IMG/VR virus record: IMGVR_UViG_3300032073_000061
Coordinates: 1-42,352 of that record
Length of the DNA: 42,352 nt
DNA from: a virus
Strand: one strand, 5' to 3'
Shown here: positions 1-9,217 of the stretch, one piece after another
Layout: each line of letters begins with the position of its first letter
How positions within the stretch are numbered: position 1 is the first letter of the stretch
Position numbers and translations under genes: made by a program
Notes under the pieces: generated by a model
Seen by the model: only the letters and a program-made list of their open reading frames with translations
Databases searched by the model: none
What the model was told of the DNA's origin: nothing

Positions 1-62
1 GCACTCGTAAATCTTCTATTACCAAGTAGTCTATTTGATTTTTTTTCTTGATTGATTGCCAT
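1..62 (-). CDS. 5' end of an unidentified gene, cut by the window edge
   Basis: An ATG at 60-62 on the minus strand opens a frame that stays open for all 20 codons to the window edge (MAINQEKKSNRLLGNRRFTS). It begins 8 nt after the stop of the 962-residue fibre gene, the tight spacing seen throughout this strand. Only a weak purine stretch (AGAGA) precedes the ATG. The fragment is too short to assign a function. Its place directly after fibre genes suggests another tail or structural protein, which is inference. Confidence 0.55.
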   Translation of the reverse strand, partial: MAINQEKKSNRLLGNRRFTS

Positions 63-70
63 ATTATTCT

Positions 71-2959
71 CTAACTAAACGCCAAGGTTATTGTTGATAC
101 AGGAGATGGGTCTCCCTTATATCTAATTATCACATACAACTCATTATCAGACGAATCTAAGTACATTCCATCAGCATTTCTTATAGGCACTGTATATGTA
201 CCACTTGAAACACTACCACCAGTATTTCCGTATAAGTCTATATTACTGGAGAATGGATTCTTGTGATTATCATTTGATATTCCTGCTTCAATTAAGTTAC
301 TTGTTGTTGCACTTGGGTCAAATATTCTACAAGTGGATATACTTGTATTACTACCTGCACTTGTACCACTTTTTAAAATCAAACCAACTGCGATTCCATC
401 ACTTGTACTATTCCAATTAACTAATGTCTTACTACTTGCATTTACGGTCATACTTGTTCTTGAACTTCCATCTTGAAATCTTCTAATGTAATATTTGTAA
501 TCTCCAGTCCCATAGTCTGCTGGATACCAATATCTGTAAGAACCACCTGGGTCTACCAAAAATCCTGGTTTGACTTGTAAGTCATTATTACCAAGTAATC
601 CACCAATTTGAAATGTTGTTGTAAAAGCATCTCCTGCAAAACTTGTAACATTATTATTTAATTGTATTCTAAAATCTTCACCACTAAATTGTTCTGTTGT
701 TCCAGTTAAACTACCACCATCATATCCTTGTGCTCTTCCATATATTCCTAAACTACCACTTGCTACTGGTTGTCCAAAAGTTCCTGCAGTGTGGTAATTT
801 ATATTTTGTGTATCTAATGTAGATTGACTACCTTCTCTATTTCTTGCTTTTGTTAATACTGAAAAAGAAGTATCGGTAAGAGTTGAAGATTGTTGTATAC
901 TATCAGAAGTCCCACTATCATAACTAACTGAAGCAGTTACTATAGCAATATCATTATATCTTGGAACACCACTATTTACTGGAGTAGTTCCATCACTTTG
1001 AAATACTTTTCCACTTGTTTGTATTGTTCCACCATTTGTAGAAATAGTATCTCCACTTATTGATACACTACCAACACCCACAGAAGTTGATGACATATCT
1101 ACTAATGTGGTTGACGATGCATACATTGGATTAAACAATCCACTAATCTGTGTTGATACTTCAAAAGTAGAATCTAATAAATAAGGAACACCACTTAAAC
1201 TTCTTGATGTTGCAGTTAATGCTTTATGTGTTGTTCCAGTATCTGATAAAGAGTTTGAACCAATAGCACTATCAATCGTATCTACTGGTGCCCAAAATCT
1301 GTTTTTAGTAGTTCCACTTGCAAATTGATAGTTTCCAGAACCAGATGCTATTCCAACCTTTAAATCATGAAATCTATAATATCCACTTGATGATACACTT
1401 GTAAAACTTGTTTCTGACGCATGATATTTTCTTGTTAAAGAACCAGTCATTGTAGTACCACCAACATCAGCAAATTTTCCATCTTGAAATGCTGGAGGAA
1501 TAACTGCTGGATTAGCAGAATCAATTTTTGCTAATGTCAATCCATTTGATGTTGTAAAAGAAGATAATGTTAAATCATCAAATGATTGTGTTGTAAAAGT
1601 ATTACTACTTTCGTCTGGAGTAGCAGTAGTTGAAACATCACTAAATGAGTGTGTAGCAACAACTCTAACTTTAAACTCTGTTGCACCACCACCCGTCAAC
1701 CCACCTAATCCAAATAACTCTGTATCAGCAGAAGACCTAATATCTGTAGAACCACCACTATTAGAATCAAAGTCTATTTTATAAGAACTTCCGTTGTCAT
1801 GATATACTGAAATACCACTAAAGATTGTAGAACCAACACTTGTCCATCCTTTGTGTACTAAGTAATTTAATGTTGCATTACTTAAAGCAGTATAATTTGT
1901 TGGTAAATATCCACCAATACTATCTGTACTACCTAAGTTAGTTTCATTTGTATCTATACTTGCAAATGTTTTTGTGTTTGCAGTTGGTGTTGATGTATCT
2001 ATTGAATGACTAATTATACCTGCTATAAATCTTAAAACCTCACTTGTATGTGTTGTGTGGTCAAAGTTATTAAAATAACTTCCGTCCAGATTTTCACCCC
2101 AATTATTTGAAGTTGGATATCCATTTGTAATATTATTCGTAAATATAGCAGTTGATGTTTTTGCTGAAGCACTTACTAAAAGTGAACCAGTAATATCAAC
2201 ATCGTTACTGGTTGATTCTTTTGAACCAGTAGTTTGAAATATACCACTTGTGATTCCAGTTAGTTCACTACCATCACCTTGTAGTAAACCAAATGAACCT
2301 GTTCCAGTTGCCGAACCACTTATATTTCCATCAACCCTTAATTCAGAACCACCTATATGAAAAGCAACTTTTGGTGAACCTAAACCATGTGTTCCTATTT
2401 TATTTGCAGATGCATCGGTTTTAAATAAAGGATTGTTAGAAGTACCTTTAATGGTTAAATCTACATTATTACCACCATCATTGAATGTAATATCATGTGG
2501 AGCAGCAGTAGAATCGTTAAAATCTAAGTATGATATACCACCAATATTAGCCCTAAATCTATCATCATCAAACCTCAGATAAGTGTTAACATCATCTTTA
2601 TGATATATGTATTGTCCAACACTAAGATTACTTGCAGTAACATCACCCGTTATAACCGTAGAACCAGTAATTTGTAAGTCGTTTGTTGTAGATTGAAAAG
2701 AACCCGTTTGTGCGAATATTCCAAGTTGACCATCTATACCACTTGCTGGTACACCAGTTAAACCTGCTCCACTACCTACAAAAGAACCACTAAATGTTGA
2801 ACCACTTACAGAAGTAGCATCAGTAAAATCAACAATATTATCTTTTACGGTCAAAGACCCAGTAATTGCTAAATCTTTGTCTGTAGATTGTACCGACCCA
2901 GTTTGTTGAAAGATACTATCTTGTATATCTACAATCTGTTTTGCTTTTAACTTTGCCAT
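71..2959 (-). CDS. Large tail-fibre/structural protein (962 aa)
   Basis: Predicted fibre protein with low-complexity, Gly/Ser/Thr-rich, beta-prone sequence, few charged residues and no cysteine-rich or enzymatic motif. The N-terminal third repeats a short unit three times: IFQQTGSVQSTDKDLAITGS near residue 17, IFAQTGSFQSTTNDLQITGS near 81, and IFQTTGSKESTSNDVDITGS near 240. Such units are typical of trimeric phage fibre shafts. The C-terminal half is unlike other proteins in the window and may hold the receptor-binding tip. The ATG overlaps the stop of the upstream 116-residue gene by one base, so translation is probably coupled. The place downstream of the neck genes fits a fibre or whisker role. 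I cannot name an exact T4 equivalent. Confidence 0.7.
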   Translation of the reverse strand: MAKLKAKQIVDIQDSIFQQTGSVQSTDKDLAITGSLTVKDNIVDFTDATSVSGSTFSGSFVGSGAGLTGVPASGIDGQLGIFAQTGSFQSTTNDLQITGSTVITGDVTASNLSVGQYIYHKDDVNTYLRFDDDRFRANIGGISYLDFNDSTAAPHDITFNDGGNNVDLTIKGTSNNPLFKTDASANKIGTHGLGSPKVAFHIGGSELRVDGNISGSATGTGSFGLLQGDGSELTGITSGIFQTTGSKESTSNDVDITGSLLVSASAKTSTAIFTNNITNGYPTSNNWGENLDGSYFNNFDHTTHTSEVLRFIAGIISHSIDTSTPTANTKTFASIDTNETNLGSTDSIGGYLPTNYTALSNATLNYLVHKGWTSVGSTIFSGISVYHDNGSSYKIDFDSNSGGSTDIRSSADTELFGLGGLTGGGATEFKVRVVATHSFSDVSTTATPDESSNTFTTQSFDDLTLSSFTTSNGLTLAKIDSANPAVIPPAFQDGKFADVGGTTMTGSLTRKYHASETSFTSVSSSGYYRFHDLKVGIASGSGNYQFASGTTKNRFWAPVDTIDSAIGSNSLSDTGTTHKALTATSRSLSGVPYLLDSTFEVSTQISGLFNPMYASSTTLVDMSSTSVGVGSVSISGDTISTNGGTIQTSGKVFQSDGTTPVNSGVPRYNDIAIVTASVSYDSGTSDSIQQSSTLTDTSFSVLTKARNREGSQSTLDTQNINYHTAGTFGQPVASGSLGIYGRAQGYDGGSLTGTTEQFSGEDFRIQLNNNVTSFAGDAFTTTFQIGGLLGNNDLQVKPGFLVDPGGSYRYWYPADYGTGDYKYYIRRFQDGSSRTSMTVNASSKTLVNWNSTSDGIAVGLILKSGTSAGSNTSISTCRIFDPSATTSNLIEAGISNDNHKNPFSSNIDLYGNTGGSVSSGTYTVPIRNADGMYLDSSDNELYVIIRYKGDPSPVSTITLAFS

Positions 2960-3309
2960 TATTCAAATTTCCCATGTAATAACACTTCGTCACTACTATC
3001 CATTGTAAAATTTATCTTATCTTCATCTACCGTAACTACTAAATTATTTCCACTTTCTTCAATATTCCATGCTTCATGTTCGGCTTCCAACCCATTAATA
3101 AATATCAAGAAACTATCTTTGCTAACAGAACTAAATCCACCAAATGTAGATTCTGGTGGTGTCATAAAACTTATATTATTAAAAGTTATAGTGACTGTGC
3201 CACTTCCACCACCACTTATACTATTAGAAGACGCTGGGGTTTTATTTAAAAGACTATCTCCAGTAAGATATGCTAATTTTTCTTTTAAATCGCTACTTAA
3301 TAAACTCAT
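2959..3309 (-). CDS. Small structural protein sharing a C-terminal module with the gp15-like protein (116 aa)
   Basis: The protein has a short helical start (SSDLKEKLAYLTGDSLL), a Gly/Ser linker, and a beta-rich C-terminal half. The last ~55 residues (DSFLIFINGL ... SSDEVLLHGKFE) align by eye with the end of the neighbouring 417-residue protein (DFLVFVNGAY ... SDDEIIAYGKFN). Motifs of the FLVFVNG type occur in phage fibre-attachment and baseplate proteins, so a connector or fibre-attachment role is plausible. The gene overlaps its upstream neighbour by 4 nt and its downstream neighbour by 1 nt, placing it in one coupled unit with gp15-like and fibre genes. The exact function is unknown. Confidence 0.6.
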   Translation of the reverse strand: MSLLSSDLKEKLAYLTGDSLLNKTPASSNSISGGGSGTVTITFNNISFMTPPESTFGGFSSVSKDSFLIFINGLEAEHEAWNIEESGNNLVVTVDEDKINFTMDSSDEVLLHGKFE

Positions 3310-4559
3310 GCGTTAAACTTTCCATATGCTATTATCTCATCATCAGATTCCAATTCGTATCCTAAAGTATCTGTTGTAAAAGTAAATACTGAATTTCCAC
3401 TATCTTCTGAAACACTATATATACCAGGTCTTACATAAGCACCATTTACAAACACAAGAAAGTCATTTTGACTTGTACCATCTAATTCAAAACCAGCAGG
3501 TGCTACTGCTAAACTTGAAGTTAAAAATGTAGCAGTATTTGATGTCATAGCAGTGTTATTTGCTAACTTTGAAAATCTTTTATCTAAATACTGAAATACT
3601 AATGCCATATCCAATGTTTCTTCTACAGATGCTCCAGGTGTTGATGTGACGAAATTTGCATTACTACCTCCTGGTGTTGTGTCTGTCCCAGGTATTGTTC
3701 CATCCGTATTTAAATCTCCACCTTCATCAAACAAAATTTGCCCAACCGTGTTTTCAAGTTGCGTGTTAGGGTTAGTCATGGCTAATTCTTTATTCAAACT
3801 ATCTGGTATAACATATCCATGCAATTCCATATTAAATGTAGTCTTTACAATCCTATCTCCATCAGTAGGTACTTCTGTAGCATCAGAAAATTCTGCAATT
3901 GATGTTCTAAATTTGAATCGTTCGGGGTCACCCCAATAACTACCTTGTGAGTAATTTATGGCTTCTATAAGGTCATTCATTTGCTCAATATAGTCCGTCC
4001 AAATAACACCTTCGTATTGAATAGTCACATAATCTGGAACTACTACTGAGTATCTTTCTCTAATTGGAACGACCCCTTGTAATGCTGAAAAGTTATCATA
4101 TCTATTTTGTGGAGAATATTTTTTCTCAAATGTATAAAAAAGTTTTGGATTGTTTGCATCTATCTTTGAAAAATTTAAAGTAGTGTCTTTTCCTACAGAC
4201 ATTCTTCTGTACATAATCAAGGGAACCATTATCTTACCTTTTTGGTCTCTGTAATATTGTCCTTGTTGTGCTGAAACCCATCTTTCTGGAGAACCATATA
4301 AAACTGGAACTTGTATGTCTTCATCAAGTTCGTTTACCCTTGGTCTTATAACTTCATCAAAGTAGTACTTAATAGCATCATCTATGTCATATAAACCTAT
4401 TTTTATATCACCGACTTTGTCATTCTTTCTTGTTCTTGTAGCACCACGATTTACTTTGTTTGTTTCCAATGGTGGTTTTTGTACACCAGGTAATGCTCTG
4501 TCTATTACAAATTGAGAAGAAATTTCTTGTTGAGTTTTAGGTGTTGGTTTTTCTGCCAT
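3306..4559 (-). CDS. Tail completion/sheath stabiliser protein, gp15-like, with extra C-terminal module (417 aa)
   Basis: T4 gp15 caps the contractile tail and joins it to the neck. Residues ~50-260 follow the gp15 pattern as I remember it: a VPVLYGSPERW segment corresponding to the gp15 VPITYASKE region, a VTIQYEGVIWTDYIEQMNDL segment corresponding to its IYELSIFTRYEDDM region, and TTFNMELHGYVIPD corresponding to its LTFEVNGWMYPP region. T4 gp15 is about 272 residues. The extra ~150 residues here contain a Gly/Thr linker (~275-310) and a terminal module with FLVFVNG that is shared with the downstream 116-residue protein. The gene starts on an ATG overlapping the stop of the gp14-like gene. 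The order gp13-gp14-gp15 downstream of the capsid gene supports the call. Confidence 0.7.
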   Translation of the reverse strand: MAEKPTPKTQQEISSQFVIDRALPGVQKPPLETNKVNRGATRTRKNDKVGDIKIGLYDIDDAIKYYFDEVIRPRVNELDEDIQVPVLYGSPERWVSAQQGQYYRDQKGKIMVPLIMYRRMSVGKDTTLNFSKIDANNPKLFYTFEKKYSPQNRYDNFSALQGVVPIRERYSVVVPDYVTIQYEGVIWTDYIEQMNDLIEAINYSQGSYWGDPERFKFRTSIAEFSDATEVPTDGDRIVKTTFNMELHGYVIPDSLNKELAMTNPNTQLENTVGQILFDEGGDLNTDGTIPGTDTTPGGSNANFVTSTPGASVEETLDMALVFQYLDKRFSKLANNTAMTSNTATFLTSSLAVAPAGFELDGTSQNDFLVFVNGAYVRPGIYSVSEDSGNSVFTFTTDTLGYELESDDEIIAYGKFNA

Positions 4560-5053
4560 TAGATATTCCTCATACTATTATTTTTACTTACATTACCAGC
4601 ACGAACTCTTTCTATTTGAAGTTTAGTTCTTCTTGACATATGTGTAGTTACCGTAATGGTCAAACTATTTTCTGTTTGTCCATAAACTAACTGATTTTCT
4701 ACAACTCCATTTACTTCCCAGTAAGATTCATTCCAAGAAATAACATCTCCTATCTCTAAAAATAAGCCTGCATTCTTTATTGTTTTTCTTAAGAAATTAA
4801 AGGTAGCTGCTTGATTTAATTCTGCACCTGGATATTCCGCCGTATCGTATGATTGGTCTTCTTGTTCAATTAGTGCTGCTACTCTCAAACCTTCATAGTA
4901 AACTTTGCTTCTTGCTTCACCATAAAGATTTACTTCAGACTCATACAGATTATATTTGTAAACATCTATTTCTGTGTTTACAACCTCTCCGATAAGTTCT
5001 TCATTGATAGTCTCTATTAACTGAAAGTCTCGTGACCTATAATATAAACCCAT
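4559..5053 (-). CDS. Neck/head-tail connector protein, gp14-like position (164 aa)
   Basis: This 164-residue protein is beta-rich with a central segment YKYNLYESEVNLYGEARSKV followed by ~100 residues containing GDVISWNESYWEVNGV, the kind of sequence seen in head-closure and connector proteins. It lies between the gp13-like and gp15-like genes, three nt after the former and overlapping the latter by one base, which is the place of gp14 in T4-type genomes. It is shorter than T4 gp14 (about 256 residues). The assignment rests mainly on position; a head-tail adaptor of another family is the main alternative. Confidence 0.55.
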   Translation of the reverse strand: MGLYYRSRDFQLIETINEELIGEVVNTEIDVYKYNLYESEVNLYGEARSKVYYEGLRVAALIEQEDQSYDTAEYPGAELNQAATFNFLRKTIKNAGLFLEIGDVISWNESYWEVNGVVENQLVYGQTENSLTITVTTHMSRRTKLQIERVRAGNVSKNNSMRNI

Positions 5054-5056
5054 TGT

Positions 5057-6220
5057 TTATCCTATGTATATCTTTAGTGGTGCTCCTGAAAGTACAGAAA
5101 GCATATTTTCATTTTCTTCTCGTTGTGCCTCAAGTTGTAATCTACGACTACTTTGTTCTAAGTTCTCTCTAAGTTGCGTCACCAATTCTTCTTTTTCTTG
5201 TTGTGCTTGTGAAACAAGTTCCCCACCATTTAGAGTAACTTCAGAACCAGGTACTGGAACACTTGAATATTTACTTCTTACAAATCCTAACAATTCTCGT
5301 GATAATGCAAGAGCATATTTTCTAATCCATTGCTTACCAACATCATTAATGTAAGAATATGTAAAGTTATTATAAGGTATATTTGAATAGTTAGTTACCG
5401 TACCAATATTATTAGTAACAACTGCGTTTCTATCTGCTTTCTCAATATACTGAAAATTAATTTTTGTCGGATTTACTCCGTTACCACTATCAGTTGGTAT
5501 TGGAAATATCCTTAGTTTGTTATTAATCAATTCAAATGAATAAGATGACTTTCTTATTTGGTCACTAAACTCTATTGCTTGTAACCTTAATATATCAGCA
5601 TATATTGGCATTAACATAAAACTAACACCAGGAGAATAGTTTCCCCATCCAAATGAATCTATCATTGAGTTCATTCCCATTCCAGTTCCTACGAACGGGT
5701 CAAAGTATCTTTGTATCGCAGGTGGTGCTTCATGAAATATTCTTTTTATCTCAATTGCTGCTCCACTCGCAGATGGTGTTGCCCATAGAGCATCTAAGTC
5801 GTAATCTTGTTGGTCTGCTACAACATCAATTGAACCACTATGCCAAGTTACATTTCCACCACTTCCTGCTTCAGAACCATAGTTTTCTGCTATAGTAATT
5901 GCACGAGCAAGTGGATTTGGATTTATCTCAACATTGGTCATATCACTACCAGTTGGTGCTCCTTTTACATTTAATAAATTTTCTCTGATTTGAAATTGGT
6001 TTACTTGTGCGCTATATTCACTAACAGATTCTTCAAAACATGCGTAAAATTGTGAATCTTGTAATTCAACATCTGTTATAGGATACCCAAGTCTTTTTGC
6101 GCACCAATTTGCTAAGTTAGGCCCGTCTGATTGAAAAGACGAATCTGTATCATACTGACCAAAAGGAGTTGACCCACTAATTGCTGAACCACTTCCTGGC
6201 CATATAGGTATATCTGCCAT
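5057..6220 (-). CDS. Neck protein, gp13-like (387 aa)
   Basis: gp13 forms part of the neck that closes the filled head. The call rests on the C-terminal part: QWIRKYALALSRELLGFVRSK, then SSVPVPGSEVTLNGGELVSQ, then a charged coiled-coil-like helix (EKEELVTQLRENLEQSSRRL). This combination is characteristic of T4-type neck proteins as I know them. The central region (~115-270) is beta-rich and ends with NNKLRIFPIPTD. The gene is the first after the gp23 terminator and has its own upstream ATATTTAT-type box and a GGAG ribosome-binding site 8 nt before the ATG, so it probably starts a separate neck/fibre transcript. Confidence 0.72.
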   Translation of the reverse strand: MADIPIWPGSGSAISGSTPFGQYDTDSSFQSDGPNLANWCAKRLGYPITDVELQDSQFYACFEESVSEYSAQVNQFQIRENLLNVKGAPTGSDMTNVEINPNPLARAITIAENYGSEAGSGGNVTWHSGSIDVVADQQDYDLDALWATPSASGAAIEIKRIFHEAPPAIQRYFDPFVGTGMGMNSMIDSFGWGNYSPGVSFMLMPIYADILRLQAIEFSDQIRKSSYSFELINNKLRIFPIPTDSGNGVNPTKINFQYIEKADRNAVVTNNIGTVTNYSNIPYNNFTYSYINDVGKQWIRKYALALSRELLGFVRSKYSSVPVPGSEVTLNGGELVSQAQQEKEELVTQLRENLEQSSRRLQLEAQREENENMLSVLSGAPLKIYIG

Positions 6221-6252
6221 AAATTTACTCCAAAGATATATTGTTTCTTATA

Positions 6253-6260
6253 GATAAATA
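6253..6260 (-). promoter_or_regulatory. ATATTTAT box upstream of the neck-gene unit
   Basis: On the coding strand the sequence reads GATATTTATCTATAAG, one mismatch from the TATTTATA box found ahead of several other units here. It lies about 32 nt before the gp13-like ATG and just past the gp23 terminator, where a new promoter would be expected. No clear -35 element is visible. Confidence 0.4.
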
Positions 6261-6291
6261 TCAAGTAACTTAAAAATTAGACTTATAGGTT

Positions 6292-6322
6292 AAAAAAAAA
6301 GGGGGAAGTAACAACTTCCCCC
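6292..6322 (-). terminator. Strong intrinsic terminator after gp23
   Basis: On the coding strand GGGGGAAGT-TGTT-ACTTCCCCC forms a perfect 9-bp stem with a 4-nt loop, followed by a run of nine T. It starts about 30 nt after the gp23 stop codon. Its GC-rich stem stands out in this AT-rich DNA. It should end the capsid transcript and protect its 3' end, separating gp23 from the neck genes. Confidence 0.93.
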
Positions 6323-6352
6323 CTATTTTATTAGGTTAAATTAAACCGAGAT

Positions 6353-7969
6353 TTAGACTAAGTCCAAATGTGCGATATTAATCTTTCCATAGAACTCAGG
6401 ACGAACCATCTTCTTCGCGTAACGAGTCATCACACCTTTTCTTGGTGTAAAGTTCGTTGGGTCATAGACCAACGGAGTCATGATGAGAGGTACATAAGGA
6501 GCATAAACAGCACCAGTTTCAAGGAACTGAGAACCACGATATCCCATAAGAATTACATTCTCTGTCATATAAGGGTTCTTGTAAACTGTGAAACGATTGT
6601 TTAATGCACCGATTTTCTGTACACCCATTGCGAATTGACTTTGGTCACCATCAGTATCAGCTGCATATCCAGGAATACTTTCCAAGATAGTTGCAACAGA
6701 TGGGGATGTTACCAAGAAGTTCGCTCCGCCACGAAGTGTCTTACGATGTATCTCGTTAGATATCTTCTGAATTTTGATACCTAATGTCTGATACCAAGCA
6801 TTCTTAGTATACGCATTAGATGCACCAGAAATTTCAGAGAATCTGTCTTCGCCATTTCCTAATCCATCATCGTCAAAACCGACTTTAGCTGACCAATTAG
6901 CAGATGAAACTGCGTTCTCAATTAACATATCAAGGATTTCCAAATCAATTTCCATTGAAATGTATTCACTTAACATAGAAGTCAATTCTGCTTCTGCGTC
7001 AATTGAGTGGTAAGCGTTAAGGTCTTGAGCGAATTCAGGAGTCCATGATGCTTTCAATTTACGAGTCTTTGCGACAATTGTCTCAGACCTTAATTGAACA
7101 TCAATCTCAGGAATGTCAAGAGAGACTGCTGAACCAGAAGATGAAGTATCTTCAAAATCACCTCTTGTTACATCAGTTGGTTGCTTCTGATATTTAACAA
7201 CAATACCTGCTATTTCATCAGAACCAGACACGATAAATTTAACATTACCGGATGTGTCTATAGAAGTGAACTCTGGAAAATAACTAATAATGTTAGAACC
7301 AGAAATTGAAAAACCACGAACACCTTCAGCATCCACATTAGTGAAAGCATTAGAACCAGTAGTTACCGTAACAGAACGAAGATGACCAGTATTAATAGAT
7401 GCTGACATATCTGCGTTAAAGTTAAGTTCACTAAAGTTCACCGATGCTGATGTAGGAGCTGCGATAGAATCAGATGCTGCTTCGTTTATAGAATAAGCAA
7501 ATCTACCACTTCCGTATAATCCACCAGATGGGTTACCAGAGGTATTTGTTTGACCGTGAAGAGTACCAGACCCGTCACGAGTGACGCCACTAACGACATC
7601 AAATCCAGGTTGAGATGTTCCATACTTGAAATCAAGAAAGAAAACAAGTCCAGATGGAAGATTCATAGGTTGAACAGAAACGAAGTCTTTCGCTGCGATT
7701 TCTGCAAACACTCTACGAACCAAAGGAAGTGCTACACCACTCCACTCTTCCGAGTTGGATGCTGTACCAGTTCTGCTGGACTCTTGTACTAATTGCTTAG
7801 CCTGGTTTTCAAGAAGAATTGACATAGAACTACGGTCGTAATCCTCAAGTCCTTCTAAAAGACCAGTTTTTTCCCACTTTTCAGACAATTTTTGTGCATC
7901 TGCCTGGAGCGACTTATGCTGAGAACCTGCGTCCCCAACTAAACCATTTAAAGTATCAAGATTACTCAT
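6353..7969 (-). CDS. 23: Major capsid protein gp23 (538 aa)
   Basis: T4-type major capsid protein, the main subunit of the head shell. Hallmarks are SILLENQAKQLVQESSRTGT near residue 50, SEEWSGVALPLVRRVFAEI near 73, the VQPMNLPSGLVFFLDFKYG stretch near 100, and a C-terminal TRYAKKMVRPEFYGKI. The length is close to T4 gp23 (521). T4 gp23 is cut by gp21 after Glu65; here E63 (end of QLVQE) sits in the matching place and is the likely cleavage site. The ATG is preceded by GGAG with 8-nt spacing, 22 nt after the gp22 stop, so scaffold and shell are cotranscribed. A strong terminator follows the gene. Confidence 0.96.
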   Translation of the reverse strand: MSNLDTLNGLVGDAGSQHKSLQADAQKLSEKWEKTGLLEGLEDYDRSSMSILLENQAKQLVQESSRTGTASNSEEWSGVALPLVRRVFAEIAAKDFVSVQPMNLPSGLVFFLDFKYGTSQPGFDVVSGVTRDGSGTLHGQTNTSGNPSGGLYGSGRFAYSINEAASDSIAAPTSASVNFSELNFNADMSASINTGHLRSVTVTTGSNAFTNVDAEGVRGFSISGSNIISYFPEFTSIDTSGNVKFIVSGSDEIAGIVVKYQKQPTDVTRGDFEDTSSSGSAVSLDIPEIDVQLRSETIVAKTRKLKASWTPEFAQDLNAYHSIDAEAELTSMLSEYISMEIDLEILDMLIENAVSSANWSAKVGFDDDGLGNGEDRFSEISGASNAYTKNAWYQTLGIKIQKISNEIHRKTLRGGANFLVTSPSVATILESIPGYAADTDGDQSQFAMGVQKIGALNNRFTVYKNPYMTENVILMGYRGSQFLETGAVYAPYVPLIMTPLVYDPTNFTPRKGVMTRYAKKMVRPEFYGKINIAHLDLV

Positions 7970-7991
7970 GATATTATCTCCATATTATGGG

Positions 7992-9104
7992 TTATTTAAT
8001 TAACCCTGCTAATTGTTTGAATCTATCTGCAACATCATTTGATTCCTCAACAATTTCTTGTTTAGGTTTCGTAGATGCAACAGCCTTACTTGCAACACTT
8101 TCATTCACAGAACGCTTACGAACATTTCGTACTCCGTCAAATGACTCAGCCAAGGTTGTGAATACCAACTTCACTTCACGAAGATTAGCTGCTCTATCAA
8201 ATGTCTCAACAACTTTCAATTTCTGATTGTCATTAAGGTTATGATTTCTGAACAACTTATTTGTGTAAAGAAGTTTAGCATTTAGAAGATTAACTTCGTT
8301 GATTTTGTCACGAAGATGTACGATTACTTCACGATGCTCTTCAAGAGATTTTTTAACCTCTTCAAGTTCATTGTTTTCTTCAACTTCTTCTTTGTCATCA
8401 TCAGCTTCTTCGTCAAGGCCTTCAATTTCACGAATGATAGAATCAAGGTCAAGTTCAACATGGTCTTTCAAGTCATCAACTTTCTTATCCTCACCTTCAG
8501 CACCAGGTGCTTTAGATGATTTTTCAGTTTCAGCTTTCTCGTAGTCATCACCACTTGCTTGGTCAACTTTGTTGTCACCTTTACCAAGACCAGAAGAATC
8601 AGATTGTTCATCCATTTCTTCTTTATCTTCATCAGCGTCTTCAGATTCTTCCATTTCTCTTTCCCCTTCGTCTTCATCATCACCAGCTTCTTCTTCAAGT
8701 TCTCTGATAATAGCTTCAAGGTCAAGGTCATCGTCTTCATCTTCGCCTTCTTCTTCCCTCATATCACCTTCCATTTCATCATGGTCTTCGCCTTCTTCCT
8801 CGGCTCCTTCCATTCTTTCGTCTTCGTCATCACCCATTTCTTCATCAGCGTCATGACCTGGTTCATGCTCATCATCAGCAGCTTCTGCATCCATTGCTGG
8901 TGCTTCTTCTGCATCTTCTTCTGCATCTTCCTTGTCATCCATTTCCATGTCATCTAACTCATCATCTTCTTCACGAAGTTTCTGAGATAACATAGACTGA
9001 AGAGTTGGTGTAAAAGCTTCAGTTAATGCTAACTTAGCATTTTCTAAAGCAGTCTCACGAACGGTTTTAGCGTCTGCGATAGCGTCTTTTAAGAGACTAT
9101 CCAT
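7992..9104 (-). CDS. 22: Prohead core scaffolding protein gp22 with long acidic insert (370 aa)
   Basis: Scaffold around which the capsid assembles and which gp21 later digests. The N-terminal helix (~1-45) and the C-terminal region with LLNAKLLYTNKLFRNHNLND (near residue 273) and LKVVETFDRAANLREV are the gp22 signature. Residues ~46-250 are an extremely acidic Asp/Glu tract, making the protein longer than T4 gp22 (about 269). Within the tract the motif DLEAIIRELEEE recurs as DLDSIIREIEGL, both with possible gp21 sites of the I/L-x-E type. The gene lies directly upstream of gp23 and is preceded by a 148-nt leader with a promoter-like box and hairpin. GGAG lies 7 nt before the ATG. Confidence 0.93.
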   Translation of the reverse strand: MDSLLKDAIADAKTVRETALENAKLALTEAFTPTLQSMLSQKLREEDDELDDMEMDDKEDAEEDAEEAPAMDAEAADDEHEPGHDADEEMGDDEDERMEGAEEEGEDHDEMEGDMREEEGEDEDDDLDLEAIIRELEEEAGDDEDEGEREMEESEDADEDKEEMDEQSDSSGLGKGDNKVDQASGDDYEKAETEKSSKAPGAEGEDKKVDDLKDHVELDLDSIIREIEGLDEEADDDKEEVEENNELEEVKKSLEEHREVIVHLRDKINEVNLLNAKLLYTNKLFRNHNLNDNQKLKVVETFDRAANLREVKLVFTTLAESFDGVRNVRKRSVNESVASKAVASTKPKQEIVEESNDVADRFKQLAGLIK

Positions 9105-9174
9105 ATTATTTCTCCATATATTATTATTGGAATTTATACTTATTTAGAAGTATAATAGAATTACTTAAGGTCTC

Positions 9175-9206
9175 ACACTATATGATGTACGAATGTACCA
9201 TAGTGT
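9175..9206 (-). promoter_or_regulatory. Hairpin in the gp22-gp23 leader
   Basis: On the coding strand ACACTAT pairs with ATAGTGT (7 bp) around an inner GTAC-ATTC-GTAC stem-loop. It starts about 12 nt downstream of the ATATTTATA box and ends about 70 nt before the gp22 ATG. If the box is the -10 element, the transcript would begin almost at the foot of this hairpin. A 5'-terminal hairpin could stabilise the mRNA of the most highly needed head proteins. No T run follows on the coding strand, so it is not a terminator. Confidence 0.5.
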
Positions 9207-9217
9207 ATTCATATGTA

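Noticed and set aside
8299-8957. Several plus-strand frames opposite gp22
   Set aside because: They arise from Asp/Glu codons read backwards (Ser/Phe/Ile-rich) and have no start signals; gp22 is clear on the other strand.
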